From: Gynuella sp050296195
GTDB lineage: Bacteria; Pseudomonadota; Gammaproteobacteria; Pseudomonadales; Natronospirillaceae
NCBI RefSeq assembly: GCF_050296195.1
Contig: NZ_JBNKRB010000057.1
Length of the DNA: 64,000 nucleotides
Reading direction: 5' to 3' (one strand)
Numbering within the stretch: the first letter of the stretch is position 1; every line of letters starts with the position of its first letter. A program made the translations under genes and the position numbers. Positions 8,058 to 16,440 of this stretch are shown here, in pieces. Below the pieces are notes generated by a model, which worked only from the letters and a program-made list of their open reading frames with translations, searched no databases and had not been told where the DNA came from.

Positions 8058-9469
8058 TATAGAAGCTCCTTATATTGTTCAGGAACGTAAGGCTCCAGTG
8101 CACTGCGGGTACCGGCAAACTTACGTTGTATTTCCAGATACTCGTCTGCCGGATTGGAATCAAAAACATTACCACCACATGTCTGCACATAGGCATTTTC
8201 GCCATTGACAAAAATTGTCCGAATGGGAATCGCAAAGGTACAGTCCCCATTGAAAGAAAACTGTCCAACAGCACCACCATATGGACCACGGCCGTCTGTC
8301 TCCAGATCATTAATAATTTTCATCGCTTCAATCTTCGGAGCTCCTGTGAGCGTCCCAGCCGGGAAATTACTCGCCAGGGCAGAAAACATATCCTCAGATT
8401 CAGCCATGATGCCGACGATTTCGCTGCTGATGTGCTGAACGTGGCTGTAACGCTTGATATCCATCAGATTACGAACTTTTACCGTACCAAATCGAGCCAC
8501 CCTGCCAATATCATTGCGATGCAGATCGACCAGCATATTGTGCTCGGCAATTTCCTTGGGATCATTCAACAGCACTCGCGCCAGCTGAACATCCTCCTGT
8601 GGAGTGGTTCCTCGTCGTGTAGTACCCGCCAGTGGAAATGTTTCCATTTCGCCCTGCTGTACCCGAAACAACAGCTCAGGGCTGGCACTGATGATTTTTT
8701 GCTCGGCAAACTTCACATAAAACATCTGCGGCGACGGATTGATCTCCCGCATACGTTCATAGATATTGATGGTATCTCCAGTCAGCCTAAAGCGTTTTTT
8801 AAAGCCCACTTCACACTGAAATATTTTGCCATCGACAATATCCTGTTTGACTTTAAGAACAGCAGATTCATGCTGTTCGCGAGTCATGGTTTCACCATTG
8901 GGAATAACCTGTAACGGGCCATTTCCATCGTAGGGTTGTTCCAGTAATTGTTTAACCAGATCAATACGACTATTGTGATAGTAGAAGTAGATCAACTCGC
9001 CGGTCATTTTGTCGTAAATCAGACCGTCTTTATATAAACCGAATTTGAAAGCATCAAAACTTTCGTTGGTTTTAAGTGTCAGACTTGGCTCAAAGTAACC
9101 CATCGCATCGTAACCAAGATAACCAACCAGACCACCGGCATACTGTCGCGCCAAAACATCCTGCGGCATGATATCGCGGAGCAAGTAATAGGGATTATCA
9201 CTCTCATACGTTTCCACATTCTCTTGCTTATCCGCAATATGGAGCTGTTGCCCTTGAGCATAAATGATCAGCTCCGGATCGAAGCCAATAATGGTATGCC
9301 GTGAAACGTAACTTTCTTCTCCGAGGGATTCTAGAATAAAACAGGTCTCAAACTGTTTATCGATCTTTTTGAACAGCTCAAAATAATTACAGTCATCAGT
9401 AATTTTCTGGTATTTCGGCTTACGCGGCAGTTCAATTTTGGGGGGTGATTTGGCCATATCTATTCTCAT
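8057..9469 (-). CDS. trpE: Anthranilate synthase component I
   Basis: A 470-residue chorismate-utilising enzyme that makes anthranilate from chorismate with the TrpG subunit. The C-terminal catalytic domain shows FPLAGTTRRG, DLHRNDIGR and the LTGAPKIEAM/GGAVGQFS region. The N-terminal motif ILES (45-48) matches the LLES element linked to tryptophan feedback inhibition, so the enzyme is probably feedback sensitive. The start at 9469 overlaps the trpR stop by ATGA; ATG at 9457 is an alternative. A para-aminobenzoate synthase role is less likely given trpR upstream. Confidence 0.88.
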   Translation of the reverse strand: MRIDMAKSPPKIELPRKPKYQKITDDCNYFELFKKIDKQFETCFILESLGEESYVSRHTIIGFDPELIIYAQGQQLHIADKQENVETYESDNPYYLLRDIMPQDVLARQYAGGLVGYLGYDAMGYFEPSLTLKTNESFDAFKFGLYKDGLIYDKMTGELIYFYYHNSRIDLVKQLLEQPYDGNGPLQVIPNGETMTREQHESAVLKVKQDIVDGKIFQCEVGFKKRFRLTGDTINIYERMREINPSPQMFYVKFAEQKIISASPELLFRVQQGEMETFPLAGTTRRGTTPQEDVQLARVLLNDPKEIAEHNMLVDLHRNDIGRVARFGTVKVRNLMDIKRYSHVQHISSEIVGIMAESEDMFSALASNFPAGTLTGAPKIEAMKIINDLETDGRGPYGGAVGQFSFNGDCTFAIPIRTIFVNGENAYVQTCGGNVFDSNPADEYLEIQRKFAGTRSALEPYVPEQYKELL

Positions 9470-9714
9470 TCGTAGTCGAGTTTCCGGGCTCTGGCACCTC
9501 GGGAAACCGTGGCAATTCCAACACCCAGCTCTTCTGCTATTTTCCTTTGTGACACACCCGCTTCCAGCATTTTGAATATCTGTAGTCGTTTGGTGATTTC
9601 AGTAAACTCTGCTGGGGTCAACAGCTCCCTTAACGCCTGTTCCATCTGATCAGGTGTTGTGACGGCGAGTAGATACTCAATCAAGTCAGCGGTGTAATGA
9701 TCTAGTGTTTTCAT
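9466..9714 (-). CDS. trpR: Trp operon repressor
   Basis: An 82-residue TrpR-family repressor, slightly shorter than E. coli TrpR. It contains the helical core LTPAEFTEITKRLQI and the helix-turn-helix QRKIAEELGVGIATVSRG. It binds DNA when loaded with tryptophan. It is the first gene of trpR-trpE-trpG, so the repressor and its target enzyme are co-transcribed. A TrpR-like operator overlaps its start, suggesting autoregulation. Confidence 0.9.
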   Translation of the reverse strand: MKTLDHYTADLIEYLLAVTTPDQMEQALRELLTPAEFTEITKRLQIFKMLEAGVSQRKIAEELGVGIATVSRGARARKLDYE

Positions 9715-9732
9715 GTACTAGTATGCTATAAC
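9715..9732. promoter_or_regulatory. Candidate TrpR operator
   Basis: GTACTAGTATGCTATAAC lies immediately upstream of the trpR ATG in the gap shared with the divergent trpGDC operon. The CTAG core of the E. coli trp and aroH operators is present, with a second partial CTAT core 8 bp away, which is the operator spacing. This is a sequence match by eye. Confidence 0.5.
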
Positions 9733-9789
9733 AATTTGGTTTATAGTCAATCACATCTTTTGAATGATATACGGACCCATATTTGCGAC

Positions 9790-10401
9790 ATGTTACTGAT
9801 GATCGATAACTACGACTCATTTACCTACACCATTGTTCAGTATTTCCAGGAGTTGGGTGAGACAGTGACTGTGGTCAAAAATGATCAGTACGGAATCGCA
9901 GAATTAATTGCAATGAAACCTGACCGACTGGTGATTTCTCCCGGACCCTGTACACCCAAAGAGTCCGGCATTTCAATTCCGGCTTTGAAACATTTTGCCG
10001 GGCAAATTCCAATCCTTGGTATCTGCCTGGGTCACCAATGCATCGGCCAGCATTTCGGCGCACAAATCGTTAAAGCCAGACAGATTATGCATGGTAAGGT
10101 TTCCAGGATATTTCATCACCAGACAAGCCTGTTCAATAAACTGGAAGATGGCTTTCAGGCCACTCGTTATCATTCGCTGGTGATCGCGCCTGATAGTCTT
10201 CCCGATTGCCTGGAGATGACCGCCTGGACCGCCGATAAGCATGATCAACCTAATGAAATCATGGGCATCGCCCATAAATCCCACGCGATTGTCGGAGTGC
10301 AGTTTCATCCTGAGTCGGTTTTGACTCAGTCCGGTCACGCGTTATTAGCTAATTTCCTGAAAATCCATGAAAACAAACAACTAAAGAGTAGCGCCCTATG
10401 A
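9790..10401 (+). CDS. trpG: Anthranilate/para-aminobenzoate synthase component II, copy 2
   Basis: A class-I glutaminase of about 203 residues, with the start chosen at ATG 9790 (MLLMIDNYDSF), the family N-terminus. The nucleophile is Cys79 in GICLGHQCIG and the His/Glu pair is in GVQFHPES. This is the Pseudomonas-type TrpG, often shared with PabB for folate synthesis. It overlaps trpD by 4 bp (ATGA) and starts a trpG-trpD-trpC operon that has no trpE of its own. It differs strongly from the TrpG at 7392-8057, so the two are not a recent duplication. Confidence 0.9.
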   Translation: MLLMIDNYDSFTYTIVQYFQELGETVTVVKNDQYGIAELIAMKPDRLVISPGPCTPKESGISIPALKHFAGQIPILGICLGHQCIGQHFGAQIVKARQIMHGKVSRIFHHQTSLFNKLEDGFQATRYHSLVIAPDSLPDCLEMTAWTADKHDQPNEIMGIAHKSHAIVGVQFHPESVLTQSGHALLANFLKIHENKQLKSSAL

Positions 10402-11429
10402 ACATGCAGGAAGCCATTGCCAAAGTCGTCTCCCTTCAACACTTAAGCCGAGCAGAAATGCAAAGCGTAATGCGTCTGATCATGACTGGCGAGTCCACGT
10501 CAGCCCAGACTGGCGGCTTCTTGATTGCTCTGCGCATGAAAGGCGAAACCGTCGACGAAGTCGCTGCAGCTGTCGAAGTCATGCGGGAACTCTCTACCGG
10601 AGTCACATATAACCATGAACATATGGTAGACACCTGCGGTACTGGTGGTGACGGTGCCAGCCTGTTCAATGTTTCCACCGCAGCATCATTTGTGGTCGCG
10701 GCAGTTGGGGGCAAGGTCGCCAAACATGGCAATCGAAGTGCTTCTTCCAACAGCGGCAGTGCAGACGTTCTCGAGCAGGCCGGGGTAAAAATTGACCTGA
10801 CTCCGGATCAGGTGAGCCGCTGCGTGGATCAGGTAGGCGTTGGTTTTATGTTTGCCCAATTGCACCACCCCGCCATGAAACACACCATTGGTCCACGCAA
10901 AGAAATGAAAACCCGAACCATATTCAACATATTGGGTCCAATGACTAACCCAGCCGGTGCCACCAAACAGGTAATCGGTGTTTTTAACAAGGAAGTGCAA
11001 AGTTTGGTGGCAGAAGTGCTGAAAACTCTTGGCTCCAGACATATATTAGTGATTCACTCGGACGATGGCCTTGATGAAATCAGCATCGCCACAACGACCA
11101 GCGTGACCGAACTGAAAAATGGCGATATTCGCCAGTATCAGATCAAGCCGGAGGATTTTGGCATTGCCAACCGCAGCCTTCAGGGGTTACAAGCCTACTC
11201 TGCCGCTGAAAGTCTGGCATTGATAAAAGCAGCGCTTGCTAATGAACCTGGAGAAGCTGCCGACAAAGCCCGGGACATGATTGCATTAAATGCGGGTGCA
11301 GCTATCTATGCGGCCGATATTGCTAATTCTCTGACCGAAGGTGTCACAATGGCTCAGGATGCGATAGCCTCTGGTCAGGCGCTCAACAAGCTGGACGAGC
11401 TGATCGCGTTTACTGAAATTTTTGCATGA
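10398..11429 (+). CDS. trpD: Anthranilate phosphoribosyltransferase
   Basis: A 343-residue enzyme that transfers phosphoribose from PRPP to anthranilate, the second step of the tryptophan pathway. The PRPP loop GTGGDGASLFNVST is near residue 80, with KHGNRSASSNSGSAD just after it. It overlaps trpG by 4 bp, and trpC begins about 10 bp after its stop. Confidence 0.96.
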   Translation: MNMQEAIAKVVSLQHLSRAEMQSVMRLIMTGESTSAQTGGFLIALRMKGETVDEVAAAVEVMRELSTGVTYNHEHMVDTCGTGGDGASLFNVSTAASFVVAAVGGKVAKHGNRSASSNSGSADVLEQAGVKIDLTPDQVSRCVDQVGVGFMFAQLHHPAMKHTIGPRKEMKTRTIFNILGPMTNPAGATKQVIGVFNKEVQSLVAEVLKTLGSRHILVIHSDDGLDEISIATTTSVTELKNGDIRQYQIKPEDFGIANRSLQGLQAYSAAESLALIKAALANEPGEAADKARDMIALNAGAAIYAADIANSLTEGVTMAQDAIASGQALNKLDELIAFTEIFA

Positions 11430-11439
11430 GCAACACTGT

Positions 11440-12249
11440 ATGACAGAAATACCTACGATTTTGAAAAAAATAATTGATAAGAAATGGCAAGAAATTGAGG
11501 AAAAACAGGAAACGATCTCCATCAAACAACTGGAAGAACGTTTTTCCAATGTAGAATCTCCGCGCGGTTTTATCCGTGCTATGGAAAAAAGCATTGCTCA
11601 GGGTCGCTCGGCGGTTATCGCTGAAATCAAAAAAGCATCTCCCAGTAAAGGTATTCTGCGGGAAAACTTTGATCCAGAACAAATTGCCATATCCTATGAA
11701 CAGGGTGGCGCTACGTGCTTGTCTGTACTGACAGACAAAGATTTCTTTATGGGTGGCAATGACTATCTGCGGGAAGCCCGAGCCGCTACCAAATTACCCG
11801 TTATCCGCAAAGATTTTATTGTAGACCCTTATCAGGTTTACGAATCCAGGGCGCTGGGAGCCGATTGCATTCTGCTGATTGTTGCAGCATTGGATGACGA
11901 GAGCCTGCTAAACCTCAACAGTCTTGCGCATGAGCTGGGCATGGATGTCCTGGTAGAAGTACATGATCACCAGGAACTAAACCGTGCCCTGCCATTGAAC
12001 AATCGAATGATTGGCATCAATAACCGCAATTTACATACATTTGATGTCTCTTTAGACACCACTCATCAATTAGTTGGCTCACTGCCACAAGATGTTATCG
12101 TGGTTACCGAAAGCGGAATACACACCCAACAGGATGTTGTCGCCATGCGAGCTCATCATGTAAATAGCTTTCTAGTCGGGGAAGCATTTATGAAGGCAGA
12201 TAATCCCGGTGAAAAACTGAGTGAGCTATTTTCTCTAGGAGAGCAATAG
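11440..12249 (+). CDS. trpC: Indole-3-glycerol-phosphate synthase
   Basis: A 269-residue TIM-barrel enzyme that closes the indole ring in tryptophan synthesis. It shows AEIKKASPSKG, the family signature with the catalytic lysine, plus IRKDFIVDPYQ, INNRNLHTF and TESGIHT. It is monofunctional, with no fused TrpF. ATG 11440 is preferred over an upstream TTG that overlaps trpD. Confidence 0.96.
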   Translation: MTEIPTILKKIIDKKWQEIEEKQETISIKQLEERFSNVESPRGFIRAMEKSIAQGRSAVIAEIKKASPSKGILRENFDPEQIAISYEQGGATCLSVLTDKDFFMGGNDYLREARAATKLPVIRKDFIVDPYQVYESRALGADCILLIVAALDDESLLNLNSLAHELGMDVLVEVHDHQELNRALPLNNRMIGINNRNLHTFDVSLDTTHQLVGSLPQDVIVVTESGIHTQQDVVAMRAHHVNSFLVGEAFMKADNPGEKLSELFSLGEQ

Positions 12250-12250
12250 C

Positions 12251-12433
12251 GTGCCGTTGATCGTCAAAATTATTCTGCTGGTTTTTCTTGGTGTCGCAAT
12301 ACTGGTATGGTTTGCAGAACGCAATCCCGTGAGTATGGATGAGAACAAGGCTGCCCGTTATTCTAAATGGGCAATGATCCTAATCGGCCTGATAATGGTT
12401 GCGTCTTTAGTAAAATATTGCACAGGCCACTAG
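12251..12433 (+). CDS. Small two-helix membrane protein, unknown function
   Basis: A 60-residue ORF with a GTG start directly after the trpC stop and two predicted membrane helices (about 3-22 and 41-56) joined by a short charged loop. It is followed by a terminator, so it is the last cistron of trpGDC. The compact spacing and consistent hydrophobic pattern support a real gene, but it belongs to no family I recognise. Confidence 0.6.
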   Translation: MPLIVKIILLVFLGVAILVWFAERNPVSMDENKAARYSKWAMILIGLIMVASLVKYCTGH

Positions 12434-12487
12434 TTTGATACATGAATAGATGTATCAAACTATTTTCTCACCAATAAAAAAATAAAA

Positions 12488-12514
12488 AAAAAGCCAGACA
12501 CTGTCTGGCTTTTT
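12488..12514. terminator. Bidirectional rho-independent terminator
   Basis: The stem GCCAGA/TCTGGC (12493-12509) has a five-base loop, an A-run on the left and a T-run on the right. It separates the plus-strand trpGDC operon from the minus-strand vfr gene and should work for both. Confidence 0.88.
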
Positions 12515-12537
12515 TGTTCCCAAGCTAAGCGAAATGC

Positions 12538-13179
12538 TTAACCGCGCGTACCATAAACGACCATGGTTTTACCCTTAACGGAAACCAATCCCTGCTCTTC
12601 GAGTCCTTTCAGAACCCTTCCGACCATTTCACGGGAACAGCCAACAATGCGGCCGATTTCCTGACGGGTTATTTTTATCTGCATGCCATCTGGATGAGTC
12701 ATCGCATCAGGTTGTTTGCACAAATCTAACAATGTACGTGCAACCCTACCTGTTACATCAAGAAAAGCGAGGTCCCCTACTTTACGGGTGGTATTCCGAA
12801 GGCGGGTAGCCATTTGCTCACCGATAAAATAAAGAATAGCTGGATCTTCTTTAGCTATTTCCCTGAACTTGGTGTAACTGATTTCTGCGACTTCACACTC
12901 AGTTTTCGTTTTAATCCAGGCAGAGCGCTCATCCATATGATCGAACAAGCCCATCTCACCAAAGAAGTCTCCGCTGTTCAGATAAGTCATAATCATTTCA
13001 CGACCATCGTCGTCTTCGATAATGACAGAAACTGTTCCGCGTATGACATAATATAGCGAGTCGCTCTTGTCCCCGGCATAAATTAACGTAGTCTTCTGAG
13101 GATAACGTCTGCGATGGCACTGGGATAAAAAGTAATCCAAGTGGTTTGTTTCTATTTGATTTTTTATGTAATTGCTCAT
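12538..13179 (-). CDS. vfr: CRP/Vfr-type cAMP-dependent regulator
   Basis: A 213-residue CRP-family regulator very close to Pseudomonas Vfr. The N-terminus has an HCHRRRYP-like motif and the cAMP pocket has GDFFGEMGLF and RSAWIKTK. The C-terminal helix-turn-helix is ITRQEIGRIVGCSREMVGRVLKGLEE. The start is taken as ATG 13179 because the only upstream extension needs a TTG. Vfr controls carbon use and surface or virulence traits in Pseudomonas; the regulon here is unknown. Its position between trpC and osmC matches Pseudomonas synteny. Confidence 0.95.
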   Translation of the reverse strand: MSNYIKNQIETNHLDYFLSQCHRRRYPQKTTLIYAGDKSDSLYYVIRGTVSVIIEDDDGREMIMTYLNSGDFFGEMGLFDHMDERSAWIKTKTECEVAEISYTKFREIAKEDPAILYFIGEQMATRLRNTTRKVGDLAFLDVTGRVARTLLDLCKQPDAMTHPDGMQIKITRQEIGRIVGCSREMVGRVLKGLEEQGLVSVKGKTMVVYGTRG

Positions 13180-13340
13180 GTCTTTTTGTTTAGCCAACAA
13201 AGCATAAAACGATACACATTATGGACTCATCGTGCCAACTTCGCCATCCATAATCCCCTAAGGTGTCGATCTGTTCTTGTTTTTCAACAATTTGCTATGA
13301 TCTACCCGAAACAATATAACCGCAATTCAGTGGAGATACC

Positions 13341-13766
13341 ATGCAAGCAACAATTAGTTGGAATGGAAAAGCCAAGTTCACAGCCAACTCAGGATCTGGA
13401 CATAAAATTGTTATGGACGGCCCACCAGACCATGGAGGAGAGAACCAGGGACCAAGACCGATGGAGATGATGTTAATGGGATTGGGAGGCTGCACCAGCT
13501 TCGATGTTATGAGCATTTTGCAAAAATCCCGCCAGGAAGTTGTCGACTGTGTTGCAGAACTAAATGCAGAGCGAGCTGATGCTGTTCCAGCTGTATTCAC
13601 CCACATTAATATCCACTTCAAGGTCACTGGCAAGAACCTGAAAGAAGCAATGGTAAAACGTGCAGTAGAACTCTCTGCAGAAAAGTATTGCTCAGCTTCG
13701 ATCATGCTTGAAAAAGCTGGAGTCAAAATACAGCACTCCTATGAAATCATTTCAGTTCCAGAGTAA
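13341..13766 (+). CDS. OsmC family protein (YhfA-like)
   Basis: A 141-residue OsmC-fold protein with the two family cysteines in MGLGGCTSFDV and AEKYCSASIM. These form the reactive thiol pair used for hydroperoxide reduction in characterised members. It resembles the YhfA subgroup commonly found beside crp/vfr. It diverges from vfr across about 160 bp. Confidence 0.88.
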   Translation: MQATISWNGKAKFTANSGSGHKIVMDGPPDHGGENQGPRPMEMMLMGLGGCTSFDVMSILQKSRQEVVDCVAELNAERADAVPAVFTHINIHFKVTGKNLKEAMVKRAVELSAEKYCSASIMLEKAGVKIQHSYEIISVPE

Positions 13767-13834
13767 AACACTCGGATTTGAGTTATCCACCTGGACGAAA
13801 GGTGGACATTAAAGGACGGAAATCGCAAACCAGC

Positions 13835-13854
13835 AAGCCGCTGATCGGCGGCTT
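13835..13854 (+). terminator. GC-rich hairpin downstream of osmC
   Basis: AAGCCGC/GCGGCTT forms a 7-bp stem with a 6-base loop about 70 bp after the osmC-like stop. There is no immediate T-run, though a T9 tract follows about 40 bp later, so terminator function is uncertain. Confidence 0.35.
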
Positions 13855-14031
13855 ACCCCATACAAACCCAGTCTCTACCAATCTATATACAAAAATCGTT
13901 TTTTTTTGCTTGAGGTTCTGGCATCAGAATCTCGATATCTTCATAATACGCGGCCTTTTACAGGGGTGGCTGTTTAAATCTTCAGGATTTTCAGCTCATC
14001 CGGGTTTGCTGGTCTCAAATGAGGTAAGTCG

Positions 14032-14838
14032 ATGGACAACAAACTGAAGCTCTACGGTTTTAATAACCTGACGAAGTCATTAAGCTTTAATATCTATGAC
14101 ATTAACTATGCTAAGACCAAGCAGCATAAAGACGAATACATCGAGTACATTGACGAGCTCTACAGTGCTGATCGCCTGACTCAGATACTCACCCAGGTTG
14201 TTGATATCATAGGCGCGAATGTTCTTAACATTGCCCGTCAGGATTACGACCCACAAGGCGCCAGCGTTACAATGCTGATCTGTGAAGAGCCTATTGAACC
14301 TCAACACAATCAGACCGATGAATCACCTGGGCCATTGCCTGACAGTGTCGTGGCGCATCTGGATAAATCTCATATTACGGTTCATACCTATCCAGAGAGT
14401 CACCCTGATAATGGAATATCCACGTTTAGAGCAGATATTGATGTGTCGACCTGCGGAGTTATTTCACCGCTGAAAGCGCTGAACTTTCTGATTCACTCTT
14501 TTGATTCAGATATCGTTACAGTCGACTATAGAGTCAGGGGTTTTACACGCGATACTCATGGCATGAAACACTATATCGACCACGAGATTAACTCAATACA
14601 GAACTATTTAACCGAAGATACGCGTAAGAGTTTTCAGATGATTGATGTGAACGTCTATCAGGAGAACATTTTCCATACCAAAATGCTGACCAAAAAGTTC
14701 AATATTGATGATTATCTGTTTGGCTCCGGTGCCGATGAATTCAGCCCAGAAGAGCTGGCATGGATCGAAAAACGTTTAAAACGGGAAATGCAGGAAATTT
14801 TTTATAGCCGAAATCTGGCTCAAATTCCCAATCTTTAA
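14032..14838 (+). CDS. speD: S-adenosylmethionine decarboxylase proenzyme
   Basis: A 268-residue class-1A AdoMet decarboxylase that provides decarboxylated AdoMet for spermidine synthesis. The self-cleavage site is Lys112-Ser113 (LDKSHITVHTYPE), where serine becomes the pyruvoyl cofactor. RADIDVSTCG with the conserved cysteine follows. The length matches the E. coli enzyme. It converges with moeB, overlapping its end by 4 bp. Confidence 0.96.
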   Translation: MDNKLKLYGFNNLTKSLSFNIYDINYAKTKQHKDEYIEYIDELYSADRLTQILTQVVDIIGANVLNIARQDYDPQGASVTMLICEEPIEPQHNQTDESPGPLPDSVVAHLDKSHITVHTYPESHPDNGISTFRADIDVSTCGVISPLKALNFLIHSFDSDIVTVDYRVRGFTRDTHGMKHYIDHEINSIQNYLTEDTRKSFQMIDVNVYQENIFHTKMLTKKFNIDDYLFGSGADEFSPEELAWIEKRLKREMQEIFYSRNLAQIPNL

Positions 14839-15575
14839 CTCCGACTCCCACAAACTGGACAATGGGGTTTCGCTGCAAATCCCATTGCGTTCCAGGTTCC
14901 GGTTTTGCCATCAAACAACATTAATCTGTTTACCCCAACCACTCCGGTGCCCGAAATTATTTTGATCACCTCAAGCGCCTGCATTGTTCCAACAACTCCT
15001 ACCACAGGCCCCATCACACCGGCTTCAGAGCAATTCAGGTTTTGTTCCATACCGGCCGGGTATAAACACTGATAACAACCAGAGCCCGGTTCATAGTCAA
15101 AACAGCATAGCTGCCCTTCCCAACCAATAGCCGCTCCAGATACCAACTTAATCCTTTGTTCGAAACACTGTCTATTAAGCAGATGACGGGTTTCGAGGTT
15201 ATCGCTGCAATCAACCGCAACAGTACATCCACCCAAGAGCTGAGAGGCATTTTCAGCATTAAAGCGCTGAACCTTTGCATCAACTACCACGCCTGGGTTC
15301 AGCTGTTCGATAAATTGTGCTGCTGACACAGCCTTCGCTTCTCCCTGCTGCCGATGAATCACCTGGCGGTGGAAATTGGTCATATCAACATGATCACCGT
15401 CAACCACTCGAAGTCGCCCCACCCCGGCACCGGCCAGATAAGGCAGCACCGCACTACCGAGCCCTCCAGCTCCAACAACCAGAACAGTCGCCTCCAATAG
15501 CGCCTGCTGCCCCGCAATATCGAAATCCGGCAGCAAAATCTGCCGACTATATCTTAGCAACTGCTCATCAAGCAT
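14835..15575 (-). CDS. moeB: MoeB/ThiF-type adenylyltransferase
   Basis: A 246-residue E1-like enzyme that adenylates the C-terminus of a MoaD- or ThiS-type sulfur carrier. It contains the nucleotide loop GAGGLGSAVLPYLAGAG, the DNFHRQ-like motif MTNFHRQV, and paired zinc cysteines CYQC and CPVC. It is last in hemA-prfA-prmC-moeB, a common gammaproteobacterial order, and overlaps prmC by 8 bp. MoeB versus ThiF cannot be settled from sequence alone. Confidence 0.88.
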   Translation of the reverse strand: MLDEQLLRYSRQILLPDFDIAGQQALLEATVLVVGAGGLGSAVLPYLAGAGVGRLRVVDGDHVDMTNFHRQVIHRQQGEAKAVSAAQFIEQLNPGVVVDAKVQRFNAENASQLLGGCTVAVDCSDNLETRHLLNRQCFEQRIKLVSGAAIGWEGQLCCFDYEPGSGCYQCLYPAGMEQNLNCSEAGVMGPVVGVVGTMQALEVIKIISGTGVVGVNRLMLFDGKTGTWNAMGFAAKPHCPVCGSRS

Positions 15576-16440
15576 CCATAACCTGCCAACGTGCTCGAGT
15601 TACACGGGGATGATGTGCGTAGTCATTAAAACACTCAATATCACGATAGCCAGCTGAAAGTAATAGCCTGGACAAGTCTTTTGCCTGCTCGAAACCATGC
15701 TCAAAAAACACCCATCCTCCGGGCTTCAATACCCTCTGAGCCTGCTGAATGATTGCCTTGAAATCCGCCAGACCATGATCATCGGCCACCAATGCAGTGC
15801 GAGGCTCAAAACGCACATCTCCCTGAGACAGATGCGGATCCATTTCATCAATATAAGGAGGATTAGAGACCAGAACATCCAGAGAAAGGTCTTCAAAAGC
15901 ACTCAGCCAATCTGACAAAACCGGCTTCACATTGACCACTTGATGCCGGGCAATATTCTTTTCTGCCAAAGCAAGAGCATCCGGACTTTTTTCTACCGCA
16001 AACAGCTTCCAACATGGTCGCTCTGTCGCCAATGCTATGGCCACCGCTCCCGTACCAGCCCCAAGATCGGCCACATTTAAAGATGCAGTTTCTGGCAATG
16101 TTTCGAGGGTCACCTCAACCAAGCGTTCAGTATCCGCCCTGGGAATCAGGGTGCTGGCTCCGGTATAAAATGGTAATGACCAGAATTCCTTCTCACCCAG
16201 TAAGTATGCAACGGGGTGTCCCTGGCGACGCTGTCTGATCAGACTCTCAAATTCAGCCATATTACTGACAGATACTTCAACTTCCGAAAAAGCCAGCAAA
16301 TACGTACGGCTTTCCCCCAAAACGTGGGCCAATAGAATCTGAGCATCCAACAGAGGAGTATCCGTCCTGTTAACGATGTCGATTTCCAGGTCAGCCAGCT
16401 CCGCAACAGCCCATGTCAAAGCCTGTTCTATGGTTTTCAT
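15568..16440 (-). CDS. prmC: Release factor glutamine methyltransferase
   Basis: A 290-residue SAM-dependent enzyme that methylates the GGQ glutamine of RF1 and RF2. The SAM loop is DLGAGTGAVAIALA and the catalytic NPPY motif is VSNPPYIDE. It overlaps prfA by 4 bp, matching its role on the adjacent gene product. Confidence 0.95.
   Translation of the reverse strand: MKTIEQALTWAVAELADLEIDIVNRTDTPLLDAQILLAHVLGESRTYLLAFSEVEVSVSNMAEFESLIRQRRQGHPVAYLLGEKEFWSLPFYTGASTLIPRADTERLVEVTLETLPETASLNVADLGAGTGAVAIALATERPCWKLFAVEKSPDALALAEKNIARHQVVNVKPVLSDWLSAFEDLSLDVLVSNPPYIDEMDPHLSQGDVRFEPRTALVADDHGLADFKAIIQQAQRVLKPGGWVFFEHGFEQAKDLSRLLLSAGYRDIECFNDYAHHPRVTRARWQVMDA

Noticed and set aside
8075..8914. 279-codon plus-strand ORF
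   Set aside because: It is entirely antisense to trpE, whose family motifs are clear; the product has no recognisable domain.
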